60,830 nt of DNA from an uncultured Clostridia bacterium (GCA_944377315.1 CALWEM010000021.1:1-60830), one strand, 5' to 3'. Positions 33,759 through 43,682 are shown, counted from the stretch's first letter. The notes: a model not told the origin generated them from the sequence alone. A program made the numbers and translations.

Positions 33759-36700
33759 ATGGCAGAATCAGCAACATTAACAACCGAATATGCATTTAAC
33801 CCAGCTTTATTGTCAACATTTGCTCACAATTTGACTGGCGAACCAATTGACGAAGAAACTTTGTATGACAATTACACTCAAAATGTCAAAAAGAAACCAG
33901 GAACGGTTATTGAACAAACTGAAAGAATTGTGAGAAATGCAAAATTTACTTCACCAAAAGAGCGCAAAATCATCCTTCAATATGCTCCAAAGTATATTGC
34001 GTCACACATTTCAGAAATCGGCACCGATTTTCCAGTGGAAATTCGTGGTGACAAAATCTTTTTTAAAGGTGAAGATGGCGTAAGCAAAGAGATAAGCGAA
34101 CAACAAATTTTCAATATTATCGGTGCTCAACTTGAAAAAGATGCTGTTGGCACAACGGCAGTGTTCAAGTCGTATATGAAGCAAGATAATCTTCCAACTG
34201 ACCCGAAAATTATCATTTCCGACACACTTTCAACTTCAAGAGCCAAAGACGGAAAGTCACAAAAAGTGACGGCGTATATGCTTGACGGCGTTAATCTTGG
34301 AAGTGGTGTGCCAATCAAAGTTGGTGGAATGGAAAAAAGCCAAGAAATCGTGGCAAGTAATGACACCAAAAATTTGATTAGCATCGTTCAAGATGGGAAA
34401 ATTCTTGGAACAATTGAAAGAAACGGCGCTGGAACAAAATTGGTCTTCAAAGATGAAGAATTCAAGAAAAAGTTTGCCGACTTTTATCAAGCATATCCAG
34501 CCGGCAAAAAACAAAAATTTTCAATGAGCGACAACGAAATCCCATTGTCAAAAGTGGAAGTGGACAGCAAACTTGATGTTCGCGTGGGCGTGGCAAACAC
34601 TGATATCGCCGCTCTCTTCACTGCATATGGCTCACAAATCGTTGACAATGAGAAACATTCTGCTGTTCACAGAGGAAAATCTCCAATTTCTTTCGTCATC
34701 AGTGACGAATTCAAAAAAGATGCTTTTGTGGGCAAAAATGGTTGCTCAATTAACACTGACAAAGTCACCACAGCTGTTGAAACTTTGCTTGTCAGCCAAA
34801 TGATTCAAAACCATAAATTGAAAAAGCCAAACGAAAAAATCACAAACATTAAATATGGTGGAAATGGAAAAAGAGAATTCAATTTGACCACAATTTCCAC
34901 TGAAACATATAAGCGTGACGCAAGTGGTTACGCCATTGACTATGACCAAAACGGCAAACCAAAAGGCAAAGAGACTGCCGATTTAAGATTTATGGAAGTG
35001 ACAACTCCAACCGGTAAAAACCCAGCACTTAAGTTTTATTGTTCGCTCGAAGTTCCAGATGCGCAAAACAGCAAAAAACACGAAAAGGCAAAAACCGGTT
35101 TCTATGATGTTTTGGACATTGAAATCTTCGATAATGAAAATAAAGACGCCACACAATATAAAGATATAAAGAATATGCCAACAAAGGGAAAATTCCTTCG
35201 TGTTATGGTGAAAGGCGAAGGTAAAGGGAAGGCATATGCTTTGACATACCCAATAACTGAAAACAACAAGGAGCTTGAAAATCTTGTCACAAACTGGCAA
35301 AAAACTTATGGCAAGGAAAGTTTGAGAGAAAACCAAGGAGCGGTTAACGCTTCAAACGAAGAAATTGCACTTGCAAAAACATACAGCGAAGGCGAAGTCG
35401 CTTCAATCACCAAAAGTAAACCAAAAGAAGGCTCCCCTGAACGCGATGTGGTTGACAATCAACCTTTCACTGTGGTCTATGACACTGAAAGAATCATTGA
35501 GCGTGATTATGACAACCTCACCGAAGTTCGTCCTGACCCAAAAATACAACAACATCTTCTCGTTATTTCAGAAAAATTGGAGGAATTGACAAAATCCCAA
35601 CAAGAATTAAGAGATGAGCAAAAGCGTCTTGCTGATGAGCAAAAACAATTGACAGAAGAAAACAAAGAAGCACAAGGGAAATTGGACAAAGTGCTGGAAG
35701 AAAACAAAAAGGCACAAGAAAATGTTTCAAAAGAACTTCAACAAGTCAACACAGCAATTTCTGAATTGAAAAAGAATTTGAGTGGACTTAAAGAAAATGT
35801 TGGCGGAATGAAAGAGCAATTGACAAACATTGACAATGCCATAAAAGAAAAGGCACAAAAAGACGCTGACGAATTTGCCAAAGTTCACCAAGAAATTGAC
35901 GAACACCGCAAAGAAACCGAAAAAGGCTTTAGCGAAGTTCACAAAAACATCGACGAAACCAAAGAAAAAATCACCAATCTTGAGGGAAAAGTTGATGAAG
36001 GAATGGAGAAAATCGACAATCTTCAATCATACACACAACAAATTGATCAAGACATAAAAGATTATCAGGCAAGAACCAATGAGAATTTTAATATACTGTG
36101 GAAAGTAACAAAAAATGAAATTAATAAATCTGCAGATGATATTAGAAATGAAATTAACCAATCCACACAAAATATCAGAGACAAAATTGATCAAACAAGA
36201 GATGATTTAAGCCGTGAAATGCAAGGTATTAAAGACTCTGTGGAAGAAAACCATAATTTAGTGCAAGATATTGGCCTTGATGTGAAAAATTTGAGCAATT
36301 CTGTAGCCCAAAATTCAAGAGATATCAACTCCTTAACAAGCGGGGTGAACGAACTAAAGCGTTTAGCGGGTGAAGCCGCCAATGCATCAGCAGCTGCACA
36401 AGAATCTTCAAGAAGAACAGAGAGCGCTGTTGTTAATCTTGAAAAAAGATTCACCGAACACCAAGAAGAAACAGACCAAAAGATTCAAACACTTTTGGAA
36501 ATAACGCAAAAACTGGCGGAACAAAATCAACAACTTTTAAAACAAAATCAACAAATTTTAGAACAAAATCAACAACTTTCTGAAAAAGTTGATAATCTTT
36601 CGCAAGGCGGAAGAGGCAAAGATGGCGATGGTCAGACCGGTGGTGGACAGACCGGTGGTGGACAGACCGGCGGTGGCGATGGACAAACCGGTGGTGAAGG

Positions 36701-38822
36701 TGGCAAAGGTGATGACGGCAAAGGCGGCGATGGTCTAACCACTGGCGGTGGCGGAACAACTGGTGGTGGAACAATTGGTGGCGATGGACAAACCGGTGGC
36801 GGAACAACTGGTGGCGATGGACAAACCGGCGGTGGCGATGGTGGCAAAGGCGATGACGGAAATGGTGGCGGCGGATTAACAGAGCCACCTGTTCAAGAAC
36901 CTGAAAACACTGATCGTGAATATATCCGTCAAGACAATAAAACTTTTAAGGAAAAAGAAAAATTAAAAGACCCTGATGAGAATAATGATAAAAAGGGTAA
37001 AAAGCCAGCGCATTTTTGGCAAATCCGATCTTTTTGGGTAACGGCAGGCGTTTTGACAGGAATTTTGAGTGTGTTTATTCCATTCCCAGTTTTCTTGCCA
37101 GTTGCTCTTATTGGGTTGGGTGTGAGCAGATTTTGGACTTGGCCAAAAAGAATTAAAAACGCAATAAGGAATATAAGAAATAGATTTATTGACAAATATA
37201 ACGACAATATTAAGCAAAATCAACTTACGCGCAATAAACTCAATGAAACGGCAAAAAATGCAAATATAGAACGCAACAACCTTAATCGAACAAGAGCTCA
37301 ACTTGTGGAAACCGCGAAAGCGCTCAATGAAAAAAGCGGTGCTCGCCGATTGACACAGAAAGAGCGTAAAAATCTTGAAGTAAAATTGGCAAAAGCGAAA
37401 GAAAGACTCAAAAAAATCAATGGCAAGATTCAAGAAGCAAGAACAGTTGAAATTGAAAACTTGAAAAGCAAACTCAACTTGATTAACATTGAAGAAGAAA
37501 ATCGAAAGAACTTGGCAGATGCTCGTGCACAAGAATCAGCATTAAAAAACGGCACTTCAACATATGATAAGCAAATAAAAGAACTCGAAAATCAGAAAAA
37601 TGCCAACAACAGTGAGCTTGATGAAAAACTTGCTTATATCAACACCAATCCAGAACTGCAACCTTTGGATGCATACTCTCCTGAAGCGGCTTCAATGTCA
37701 GTAAGCGAAATTGAAGAAGAAAACAAACGAAGAGAAGCAGAGAGAAAACAACAAATTGCTGAATTCAATGCAGATTATGACCAAAGAAATGGTTTAATTG
37801 ACAGCCAAATCAAAACAATTCAAGAACAAAAAGAAGGTGCCCTTAAGAAGGCAAGCGAAAAAGTTAAATTCTTCAATGCAAAAGTTTCTGAATCTGAAAA
37901 ACTGAAAACAGAATTTGATGGAATTGTCAACGAAACCACAAGAAAAAATACTCTTGATCTTCTTGAAAGCGAGCGTGATGCCGTTAACTCTGAAATTGAA
38001 CAAATCAGCAGTCAAATTTCACACGAACAATTCCTTGATGCAATAGGCGTGATGACACAAGAACAAATTGATGAAGCAAAACGCTTAACTGATGAACAAA
38101 TTAGCGCCATTGATTCGCGTCTAGGAAATTTGGCTCAAATGGGAACGAATATTGGTCAAGCTCGTAAATTATTAGATAACCCAAATTTCCAATTCACAAA
38201 TAATTCACAAATAATGCAAGAACTTAACCAGCAAATGGATGATAATTATTACTACTCAAACAATCCAAATGTAGTGATGGATAAAGCTAAAGCCGTGATT
38301 GCTAATAGTGACAGAATTGGACAAATAGACCCGCAACTCCAAAGTGATGTTTCCAAATTTGTCATTCCATACCTTCAAGACTATACCCCGACTGGCAAAA
38401 CAAAAAATGAACAACTTAAGAGTGTTCAAGAGCGTAATCAACAAATAACTAAAAACTTGGATATAATTGAGCAAAATTATATGGAAACAATCAGAAAGAC
38501 AAGCGGTGATGATGTTGCCAAAGCGTATCACGAACTCAAAAGGTTGAATGAAGAAATAAGAAATGAATCTGACCCAGCAAAACAAGCGCAATTGAAAACT
38601 GAAGAAGCTAAATACTTGGATCAAATTGACACTTTGAAGAAAAGTAGCCCAGAAAAAAGAGCAGAACTTGAAAAACACGATGAGAACTTGAATGTTATCA
38701 ACACAATGAGAGCTAATAATCGTGACAAGGCAAACACTGCAACAGAAACAATTGAATCAAATTTCTCTTCAAAACCTCAAACAAGAACACGATCAAACAC
38801 TGGTCGCAGTTCAGGAAAATAA
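33759..38822 (+). CDS. Giant coiled-coil membrane protein of unknown function
   Basis: I do not recognise this 1,687-aa protein. The start follows GGGAGGA by 4 nt; an ATG eight codons earlier overlaps the -10 box. Layout: residues 1-590 globular without a signal peptide; about 594-945 long coiled coil rich in Glu/Lys/Gln, ending in three NQQ(L/I)L-type repeats; 947-1041 Gly-rich repeats (GQTGGG, GKGDDGKGG); 1092-1126 one long hydrophobic segment with a central PFPVFLP that could be a hairpin or a single helix; 1137-1687 a second coiled coil with a Ser/Arg-rich end. A structural scaffold linked to the membrane is the simplest inference. It is transcribed alone from the strongest promoter in the window and has its own terminator. 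Confidence 0.8.
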   Translation: MAESATLTTEYAFNPALLSTFAHNLTGEPIDEETLYDNYTQNVKKKPGTVIEQTERIVRNAKFTSPKERKIILQYAPKYIASHISEIGTDFPVEIRGDKIFFKGEDGVSKEISEQQIFNIIGAQLEKDAVGTTAVFKSYMKQDNLPTDPKIIISDTLSTSRAKDGKSQKVTAYMLDGVNLGSGVPIKVGGMEKSQEIVASNDTKNLISIVQDGKILGTIERNGAGTKLVFKDEEFKKKFADFYQAYPAGKKQKFSMSDNEIPLSKVEVDSKLDVRVGVANTDIAALFTAYGSQIVDNEKHSAVHRGKSPISFVISDEFKKDAFVGKNGCSINTDKVTTAVETLLVSQMIQNHKLKKPNEKITNIKYGGNGKREFNLTTISTETYKRDASGYAIDYDQNGKPKGKETADLRFMEVTTPTGKNPALKFYCSLEVPDAQNSKKHEKAKTGFYDVLDIEIFDNENKDATQYKDIKNMPTKGKFLRVMVKGEGKGKAYALTYPITENNKELENLVTNWQKTYGKESLRENQGAVNASNEEIALAKTYSEGEVASITKSKPKEGSPERDVVDNQPFTVVYDTERIIERDYDNLTEVRPDPKIQQHLLVISEKLEELTKSQQELRDEQKRLADEQKQLTEENKEAQGKLDKVLEENKKAQENVSKELQQVNTAISELKKNLSGLKENVGGMKEQLTNIDNAIKEKAQKDADEFAKVHQEIDEHRKETEKGFSEVHKNIDETKEKITNLEGKVDEGMEKIDNLQSYTQQIDQDIKDYQARTNENFNILWKVTKNEINKSADDIRNEINQSTQNIRDKIDQTRDDLSREMQGIKDSVEENHNLVQDIGLDVKNLSNSVAQNSRDINSLTSGVNELKRLAGEAANASAAAQESSRRTESAVVNLEKRFTEHQEETDQKIQTLLEITQKLAEQNQQLLKQNQQILEQNQQLSEKVDNLSQGGRGKDGDGQTGGGQTGGGQTGGGDGQTGGEGGKGDDGKGGDGLTTGGGGTTGGGTIGGDGQTGGGTTGGDGQTGGGDGGKGDDGNGGGGLTEPPVQEPENTDREYIRQDNKTFKEKEKLKDPDENNDKKGKKPAHFWQIRSFWVTAGVLTGILSVFIPFPVFLPVALIGLGVSRFWTWPKRIKNAIRNIRNRFIDKYNDNIKQNQLTRNKLNETAKNANIERNNLNRTRAQLVETAKALNEKSGARRLTQKERKNLEVKLAKAKERLKKINGKIQEARTVEIENLKSKLNLINIEEENRKNLADARAQESALKNGTSTYDKQIKELENQKNANNSELDEKLAYINTNPELQPLDAYSPEAASMSVSEIEEENKRREAERKQQIAEFNADYDQRNGLIDSQIKTIQEQKEGALKKASEKVKFFNAKVSESEKLKTEFDGIVNETTRKNTLDLLESERDAVNSEIEQISSQISHEQFLDAIGVMTQEQIDEAKRLTDEQISAIDSRLGNLAQMGTNIGQARKLLDNPNFQFTNNSQIMQELNQQMDDNYYYSNNPNVVMDKAKAVIANSDRIGQIDPQLQSDVSKFVIPYLQDYTPTGKTKNEQLKSVQERNQQITKNLDIIEQNYMETIRKTSGDDVAKAYHELKRLNEEIRNESDPAKQAQLKTEEAKYLDQIDTLKKSSPEKRAELEKHDENLNVINTMRANNRDKANTATETIESNFSSKPQTRTRSNTGRSSGK
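36600..36880. repeat. Gly-rich coding repeats in the giant gene
   Basis: Imperfect tandem copies of 15-bp units (GGACAGACCGGTGGT and variants with GGCGATGGACAAACC) form a GC-rich island in AT-rich DNA. They encode GQTGG and GKGDDG repeats and could change length by recombination or slippage in steps of whole codons. Confidence 0.85.
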
Positions 38823-38848
38823 AGCATTGAGTTCAAAAATAAATAAGA

Positions 38849-38886
38849 AACGGGAAGAAAATCAAAGTTCTTCCTGTTTTTTTTGT
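38849..38886 (+). terminator. Terminator of the giant gene
   Basis: A 12-bp stem with one G-U pair (38849-38860 with 38869-38880), followed by a T run. Confidence 0.85.
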
Positions 38887-38915
38887 AACTTTTTAATGAT
38901 AATATCAAATATTTA

Positions 38916-38944
38916 TTGTAAAAATTTTGGATATTTGATATAAT
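38916..38944 (+). promoter_or_regulatory. Promoter of ychF
   Basis: TTGTAA (38916-38921), 17-nt spacer, TATAAT (38939-38944), with a leader of about 45 nt ending in GGAGAAAA. Confidence 0.6.
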
Positions 38945-38996
38945 CTAACTTGAAAACAAAGAAGTTTTTAATATTACTTATAACGGAGAAAAATAA

Positions 38997-40091
38997 ATGA
39001 AAATTGGTATTGTTGGATTGCCAAATGTTGGCAAAAGTTCACTCTTTAACGCCATAACAAATGCTGGCGCGGAAAGTTCAAACTATCCTTTCTGCACAAT
39101 TGAACCAAATGTTGGCGTGGTTGATGTTCCGGATGAAAGATTGGATGTCCTTGGAAAGATGTATAACACTTTGAAAATCACACCGGCTGTTATTGAATTT
39201 GTCGATATTGCTGGACTTGTGGCTGGTGCAAGCCACGGCGAAGGACTTGGAAACAAGTTTTTGAGCCATATTCGCGAAGTTGACGCCATTGTCCACGTTG
39301 TTCGCTGTTTTGATAACGACAAAATTATTCACGTGAGTGGAACTGTGGACCCTAAACGCGATATTGAAACCATTGAAATGGAACTTGCACTCTCTGACCT
39401 TGAGCAAGTGGACAAATATCTTGAGAAAAATTCCAAACTCGTCAAAACAACCGGCGACAAAAGTTTGCTTGTCACCGTCAATATGTTAAAAAAAATCAAA
39501 GATATTCTTGAAAAAGGTGGACAAGCGCGTAATCTTGAATATAGCGATGAAGAACAAAAAATTCTCAAAAATTTTGCTCTGCTCACATCAAAACCAGTCA
39601 TATATGTCGCTAATATTGGCGAAAATGACCTTGCAAAAGAAACCAATGAATATGTTGAAATCGTCAAAGATATTGCAAAAACTGAAAATGCCAAAGTGGT
39701 TGCTCTTTGCACAAAAATCGAAGAAGAACTCGCACTTTTGGACAAAGATGAACGACAACTTTTCAAAGAAGAATTGGGCATCAAGTCAAGCGGGCTCGAA
39801 AAACTCGTCAAAGCAAGTTATGACCTTCTTGGACTTATGAGTTATCTCACCGCTGGCGAAAAGGAAGTGCGTGCTTGGACAATCACAAAAGGCACAAAAG
39901 CACTACAAGCTGCTGGAAAAATCCACACAGACTTTGAAAAAGGCTTCATCAAAGCGGAAGTTGTCTCCTATGATGACCTTGTCGAAGCCGGTTCATTTTT
40001 GAAAGCAAAAGAAAAAGGAAAGGTGCGAATGGAAGGCAAAGAATTTGTGATGCAAGATGGCGATGTCGTTCTTTTCCGCTTTAATAACTAA
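38997..40091 (+). CDS. ychF: YchF/OLA1-type P-loop NTPase
   Basis: The 364-aa Obg-family protein binds ATP in preference to GTP and associates with ribosomes. G1 [13 protein letters not shown] is at residues 7-19, G3 is in [18 protein letters not shown], and the NxxE-type G4 is in [10 protein letters not shown] coiled-coil insert and a C-terminal TGS domain ([27 protein letters not shown]) complete the fold. Length is as usual. Its stop is 10 nt before mrnC, so they form one operon. Confidence 0.95.
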   Translation: MKIGIVGLPNVGKSSLFNAITNAGAESSNYPFCTIEPNVGVVDVPDERLDVLGKMYNTLKITPAVIEFVDIAGLVAGASHGEGLGNKFLSHIREVDAIVHVVRCFDNDKIIHVSGTVDPKRDIETIEMELALSDLEQVDKYLEKNSKLVKTTGDKSLLVTVNMLKKIKDILEKGGQARNLEYSDEEQKILKNFALLTSKPVIYVANIGENDLAKETNEYVEIVKDIAKTENAKVVALCTKIEEELALLDKDERQLFKEELGIKSSGLEKLVKASYDLLGLMSYLTAGEKEVRAWTITKGTKALQAAGKIHTDFEKGFIKAEVVSYDDLVEAGSFLKAKEKGKVRMEGKEFVMQDGDVVLFRFNN

Positions 40092-40101
40092 AGGAAAAAT
40101 T

Positions 40102-40479
40102 ATGGAAATCTATGAAAAATTATCACCACTTGCACTCGCGTTTATTGGAGATGCCATTCACACGGCATATGTCAGACAATATGTCTTGACACACGAGGAT
40201 GGCTTGAAACTTTCCAACTATCACAACGAAGCCAAAAAATTTTGTAATGCCAAAACACAAAAAGAAGTGCTGAAAAAACTCCAAGAAAATTTAACCGAAA
40301 AAGAAAAAGAAATTGTCAGGCGTGCAAGGAATTCAAAATATAAACATAAAGCCAAAAATTTTGATGAAGAAGAATATAAAAAAGCAACATCTTTTGAAGC
40401 TCTTGTTGGCTATTTGTTTTTATCAAATCAGCAAGAAAGATTAAAAGAAATTTTGGATTTTTCAGTGAAAATATCATAA
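40102..40479 (+). CDS. mrnC: Mini-ribonuclease III
   Basis: The 125-aa protein is an RNase III domain without a dsRNA-binding domain; LSPLALAFIGDAIHTAYVRQYVL and ALVGYLFLSNQQERLKEI are the conserved helices. In Bacillus it trims 23S rRNA precursor ends. The start is set by AAGGAAAAA. It lies before rlmB, as in Bacillus (yazC-yacO), supporting a joint 23S rRNA maturation role, though 187 bp of A/T-rich DNA separates them here. Confidence 0.92.
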   Translation: MEIYEKLSPLALAFIGDAIHTAYVRQYVLTHEDGLKLSNYHNEAKKFCNAKTQKEVLKKLQENLTEKEKEIVRRARNSKYKHKAKNFDEEEYKKATSFEALVGYLFLSNQQERLKEILDFSVKIS

Positions 40480-40666
40480 AAATCACAAAAAAACATTATT
40501 TTTTAGCTATTTTATTGATTTTTTAAAAAAATAATTAAAAAAATAATAAAAAATGGCAAATATACAATAAAAAAAGATGGAAAAATACAATAAAAAATAA
40601 TTTTTGTTTAATTTTTAATGATTTTTTGGTGAATTTTTTAATAAAAATCAAAAAAAGGAAGGAAAA

Positions 40667-41395
40667 ATGAATTTAGAAGGAAAAAATCAAGTTCTGGAAG
40701 GAATTAAAAATGGTGCAACAATCAACAAACTTATTGTTGACAAAAATTTCGAACATCGAAAAGATGAAATTGTTTTTCTCGCAAAAAAGAACCATATCAA
40801 AATGGAATTCTTGCCAAAGAAAATTATGGACAAAATTGCCAAAACTGAACATCATCAAGGATATATTGCCGAAACAGTCGAATTTGAATATTCTGACATC
40901 GCTGACATTCTTTCTCTTTCAAAGGAGAAAGGCAAAGACCCTTTTGTTGTCCTTCTTGACGGCATTGAAGATCCTCACAATTTTGGTGCTATTATCCGCT
41001 CTTGTGAATGTGCTGGCGTGGACGGAATTATCATTCCAAAAATTCGTGCTTGCCAAGTGAATGAAACAGTGGTGCGAACAAGTGCTGGTGCAATTTCAAA
41101 TATGAAAATCGCCCGTGTGACCAACCTTAAAGATGCCATTAAGGATTTGAAAGATGCTGGACTTTGGATATATTCGGCAGAAATTGGCGGAGAAGACATC
41201 TATAAAACCGACCTAACTGGGCCAATCGGCATTGTTATCGGCTCGGAAGGTGAAGGCACAAAACCATCAATTATCTCCCACTGTGACGGCGTTGTCACCC
41301 TTCCACTTTTCGGGTCGGTCAATTCATTGAATGCCAGTGTGAGTGCCGGAATTGTTGTCTATGAAGTGGTAAGACAAAGACAAATGAAAAAATGA
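40667..41395 (+). CDS. rlmB: RlmB-like 23S rRNA 2'-O-ribose methyltransferase (SpoU family)
   Basis: The 242-aa enzyme has an N-terminal substrate-binding domain (GKNQVLEGIKNGATINKLIVD) and a SPOUT domain with the knot motifs DPHNFGAIIRSCECAGVDG, IGIVIGSEGEG and LFGSVNSLNASVSAGIVVYE. The homolog methylates a guanosine of 23S rRNA. AAGGAAGGA precedes the ATG. Its stop overlaps the ATG of the comF gene as ATGA, so the two are coupled. Confidence 0.92.
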   Translation: MNLEGKNQVLEGIKNGATINKLIVDKNFEHRKDEIVFLAKKNHIKMEFLPKKIMDKIAKTEHHQGYIAETVEFEYSDIADILSLSKEKGKDPFVVLLDGIEDPHNFGAIIRSCECAGVDGIIIPKIRACQVNETVVRTSAGAISNMKIARVTNLKDAIKDLKDAGLWIYSAEIGGEDIYKTDLTGPIGIVIGSEGEGTKPSIISHCDGVVTLPLFGSVNSLNASVSAGIVVYEVVRQRQMKK

Positions 41396-42174
41396 AAGAG
41401 ATTGAAAAACTATTAAAAAATAAAGAAAAAACGCAAAAAAATCAAAAAAAATCGAGTTTTTTAATGAAAATATCATCTTTGATTGACAAATTGCTTTTCC
41501 CAGATGATATTAAGTGTATCTTCTGCGGTCGCGATATTCCAACATTTTATGACAAGCCATATTGCAATGAATGTGAGAAATCTCTCCCTTTCAACAATAC
41601 AAATCGTTGTCTTATTTGTGATATGCCAATTGAAAGCGAAGCCAAAATTTGTGACTTTTGTCAAAACAACAAAAGATTTTTCAAGAAAGCATACTCTCCT
41701 TTTATTTATGACGGCGTCGTTCGTCAAAGCATTCTTTCCTACAAATTTAATAATAATAGATATCTTGCCAAAGGTTTCGCCATCATCATTGCAAAATATA
41801 TCAAAAATCTCAAGATTGATTTTATCACTTTCGTGCCAATGACCAAGAAAAAGTTTAAAGAACGCTCCTTCAATCAATCTGAAAGACTTGCCGAAGAAAT
41901 TGGTAAAATTTTGAATGTGAAAGTTATCAAAACTCTTAACAAAATCAAAGACACCGGTGAGCAGAAAGTTTTGAATTATAAAGAAAGAAGCAAAAATTTG
42001 AAAGATGCTTTTGCGGTTATGAACAAAGACTTAATCAAAGGTAAAAGTGTTTTGCTTGTTGATGATGTTATCACAACTTGTGCCACGGTCAACACCTGTG
42101 CTGAATATCTTTCAAAATATTCCACCGTCTTTGTCACGGCAATCGCCAGAAATTTTCCAACCGACAAAAACTGA
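41392..42174 (+). CDS. ComF-family phosphoribosyltransferase-like protein
   Basis: The 260-aa protein has a Lys-rich start, a zinc ribbon of CxxC pairs (CIFCGRD, YCNEC, CLICD, CDFC) and a PRTase-like domain ending in VLLVDDVITTCATVN, the PRPP-binding loop. Members include ComFC, needed for DNA uptake in competent bacteria; many non-competent species retain it and the substrate is unknown. It replaces yacP in the Bacillus order rlmB-yacP-sigH. Confidence 0.88.
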   Translation: MKEIEKLLKNKEKTQKNQKKSSFLMKISSLIDKLLFPDDIKCIFCGRDIPTFYDKPYCNECEKSLPFNNTNRCLICDMPIESEAKICDFCQNNKRFFKKAYSPFIYDGVVRQSILSYKFNNNRYLAKGFAIIIAKYIKNLKIDFITFVPMTKKKFKERSFNQSERLAEEIGKILNVKVIKTLNKIKDTGEQKVLNYKERSKNLKDAFAVMNKDLIKGKSVLLVDDVITTCATVNTCAEYLSKYSTVFVTAIARNFPTDKN

Positions 42175-42217
42175 CTTCTCTCCCAAACAAATTTTACTCT
42201 GTGCTTATAAACAAAAA

Positions 42218-42236
42218 AAACAGCTTATTGCTGTTT
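42218..42236 (-). terminator. Terminator of tRNA-Glu
   Basis: AAACAGC/GCTGTTT with loop AATAA, followed by T8 on the minus strand. The stem starts at the last base of the tRNA CCA end. Confidence 0.75.
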
Positions 42237-42310
42237 GGTGATCTCGAGGGGACTCGAACCCCTGATACCGCCGTGAAAGGGCGGTGTCTTAACCACTTGA
42301 CCACGAGACC
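42236..42310 (-). tRNA. tRNA-Glu (anticodon TTC)
   Basis: A complete cloverleaf. The acceptor GGTCTCG pairs with CGAGATC; the D arm is GTC...GAC; the anticodon stem CCGCC/GGCGG holds the loop CTTTCAC; the T arm is GGGG-TTCGAGT-CCCC. Discriminator A and CCA are encoded. Confidence 0.97.
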
Positions 42311-42417
42311 AAATTGATATTGCTTTCAAAGTATAATATAATTTGGCTTGCTTTGTCAAGTATTTTTTTAAATTTTATCAAAAAGTTGTCAAATTTTTGT
42401 TAAAACAACTTTTTCTG

Positions 42418-42915
42418 TCAATTTATCACCTTCCCACTTTGGTCCAACAGTTTTGTCCCACTCATAATTTTGATTTTATAATTTTGAGCATTCACGCTTT
42501 CATTCCAACAAATTTTGAAATTAATTTCCTTTGTTTTTTCTGTCACAATTGGATAAATATTGAAAAAGTCTTGCCTTTGCCCATCAATTTTCACAAACAT
42601 ATCCACAAAAGTAACCCCATCGATTTCAATGGTTGTTTTGGCGTGGTCATCAATCTCTTTTGGAGCGATAATCTTGAGCCCAATGCGGTTTCCCGCTTCC
42701 CAATTTCTTGCCAAATCTTTGTCATAGAACTGAATAAACTCTCCTTCTCCGCCAACACTTATTTCTCGCAATTTTTCATCATAAACAAAAGTTAAATTCC
42801 CACCCACAAACTCATCATCGCGAGTGATTTTTGCCGACGAAACTTCCTTTCCGCACCCTGAAAACGACAAAATTGAACAAAGAATTAAGAAAACAACAAG
42901 ACATCTATATTTCAT
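42418..42915 (-). CDS. Small lipoprotein of unknown function
   Basis: The 165-aa protein has a lipoprotein signal peptide with lipobox LSFSGC, lipidated Cys21. The mature part is beta-rich with repeated Gly-Glu turns and no recognisable catalytic motif. It would sit on the outer face of the membrane. No Shine-Dalgarno sequence is clear; a minus-strand TATAAA lies about 27 nt upstream. It stands alone between tRNA-Glu and sigH. Confidence 0.75.
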   Translation of the reverse strand: MKYRCLVVFLILCSILSFSGCGKEVSSAKITRDDEFVGGNLTFVYDEKLREISVGGEGEFIQFYDKDLARNWEAGNRIGLKIIAPKEIDDHAKTTIEIDGVTFVDMFVKIDGQRQDFFNIYPIVTEKTKEINFKICWNESVNAQNYKIKIMSGTKLLDQSGKVIN

Positions 42916-42998
42916 ATTTCTAGTTTGTTTGGCAATCGAAAATTTATACTATATATTTTGAAATTAAATAATATTTTGTCAAATTAGCACAAATCGCA

Positions 42999-43026
42999 TT
43001 GAAAAATTTGGAAAATATGTTAAAAT
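42999..43026 (+). promoter_or_regulatory. Promoter of sigH (leaderless type)
   Basis: TTGAAA (42999-43004), 16-nt spacer, TAAAAT (43021-43026), 6 nt to the ATG, no ribosome binding site. Confidence 0.55.
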
Positions 43027-43032
43027 ATACCT

Positions 43033-43623
43033 ATGACCGATGAAGAACTTGTCACTCTTTCCAAAAATGGAAATGAAAGTGCAGAAAATGAACTCTTGGA
43101 AAAATATAAAGACCTTGTGGTGAAAATTTCCAGAAGTTATTTTATCATTGGTGGCGAACTTGAAGATATTGTTCAAGAAGGAATGATTGGGCTTTACAAA
43201 GCCATAAAAAACTATGATTCATCAAAATCCGCTTCCTTCAAAACTTTTGCCATTATGTGTGTCAAGCACCAAATTCAAACCGCTATCAAAAAAGCCAACA
43301 CAAAGAAAAATATGACACTTTCAAACTCGGTGTCACTTCAAAGTTTTTCCGAAAAAAATGATGAGGAAGACTTTTTGCCAATGAACCTGATTTTTCAGGT
43401 GTCACCCGATGAAAAAGTGATAAGCCGAGAGAACTATAAGGACCTTATTTTGAAAATCAAAAACATTCTCTCCAAAAAAGAATATGAAGTTTTGAAATTT
43501 TATCTTCGTGGTTATTCCTACAAAGAAATTGCCAAAATCTTGGGTCTAAATGAAAAAAGCATCGACAATTCTTTAAGTCGCATTAAAAACAAGATAAAAA
43601 ATCTGAAAATCGACAACACATAA
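43033..43623 (+). CDS. sigH: Sigma-70-family factor, SigH-like
   Basis: The 196-aa factor has region 2 (ENELLEKYKDLVVKISRSYF, then ELEDIVQEGMIGLYKAIKNYD and SFKTFAIMCVKHQI) and region 4 (LSKKEYEVLKFYLRGYSYKEIAKILGLNEKSIDNSLSRIKNKI). Regions 1 and 3 are missing. Size and its place near mrnC-rlmB match sigma-H of Bacillus and Clostridium, which governs early stationary phase, competence or sporulation. The only other sporulation-related gene in the window is the SpoVB-like flippase. Confidence 0.8.
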   Translation: MTDEELVTLSKNGNESAENELLEKYKDLVVKISRSYFIIGGELEDIVQEGMIGLYKAIKNYDSSKSASFKTFAIMCVKHQIQTAIKKANTKKNMTLSNSVSLQSFSEKNDEEDFLPMNLIFQVSPDEKVISRENYKDLILKIKNILSKKEYEVLKFYLRGYSYKEIAKILGLNEKSIDNSLSRIKNKIKNLKIDNT

Positions 43624-43633
43624 TTTTCTTTTG

Positions 43634-43662
43634 TTGACAATTTTGAATTTTAATTTTATACT
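43634..43662 (+). promoter_or_regulatory. Promoter of glnS
   Basis: TTGACA (43634-43639), 17-nt spacer, TATACT (43657-43662), followed by TAGGAG and the ATG. Confidence 0.7.
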
Positions 43663-43682
43663 TAACTTATTAGGAGTCTTAT

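Noticed and set aside
36451-36888. Long minus-strand frames rich in His/Arg or Pro opposite the Gly-rich repeats
   Set aside because: They are antisense readings of the GC-rich repeat in the giant gene; no start signal and low-complexity composition.
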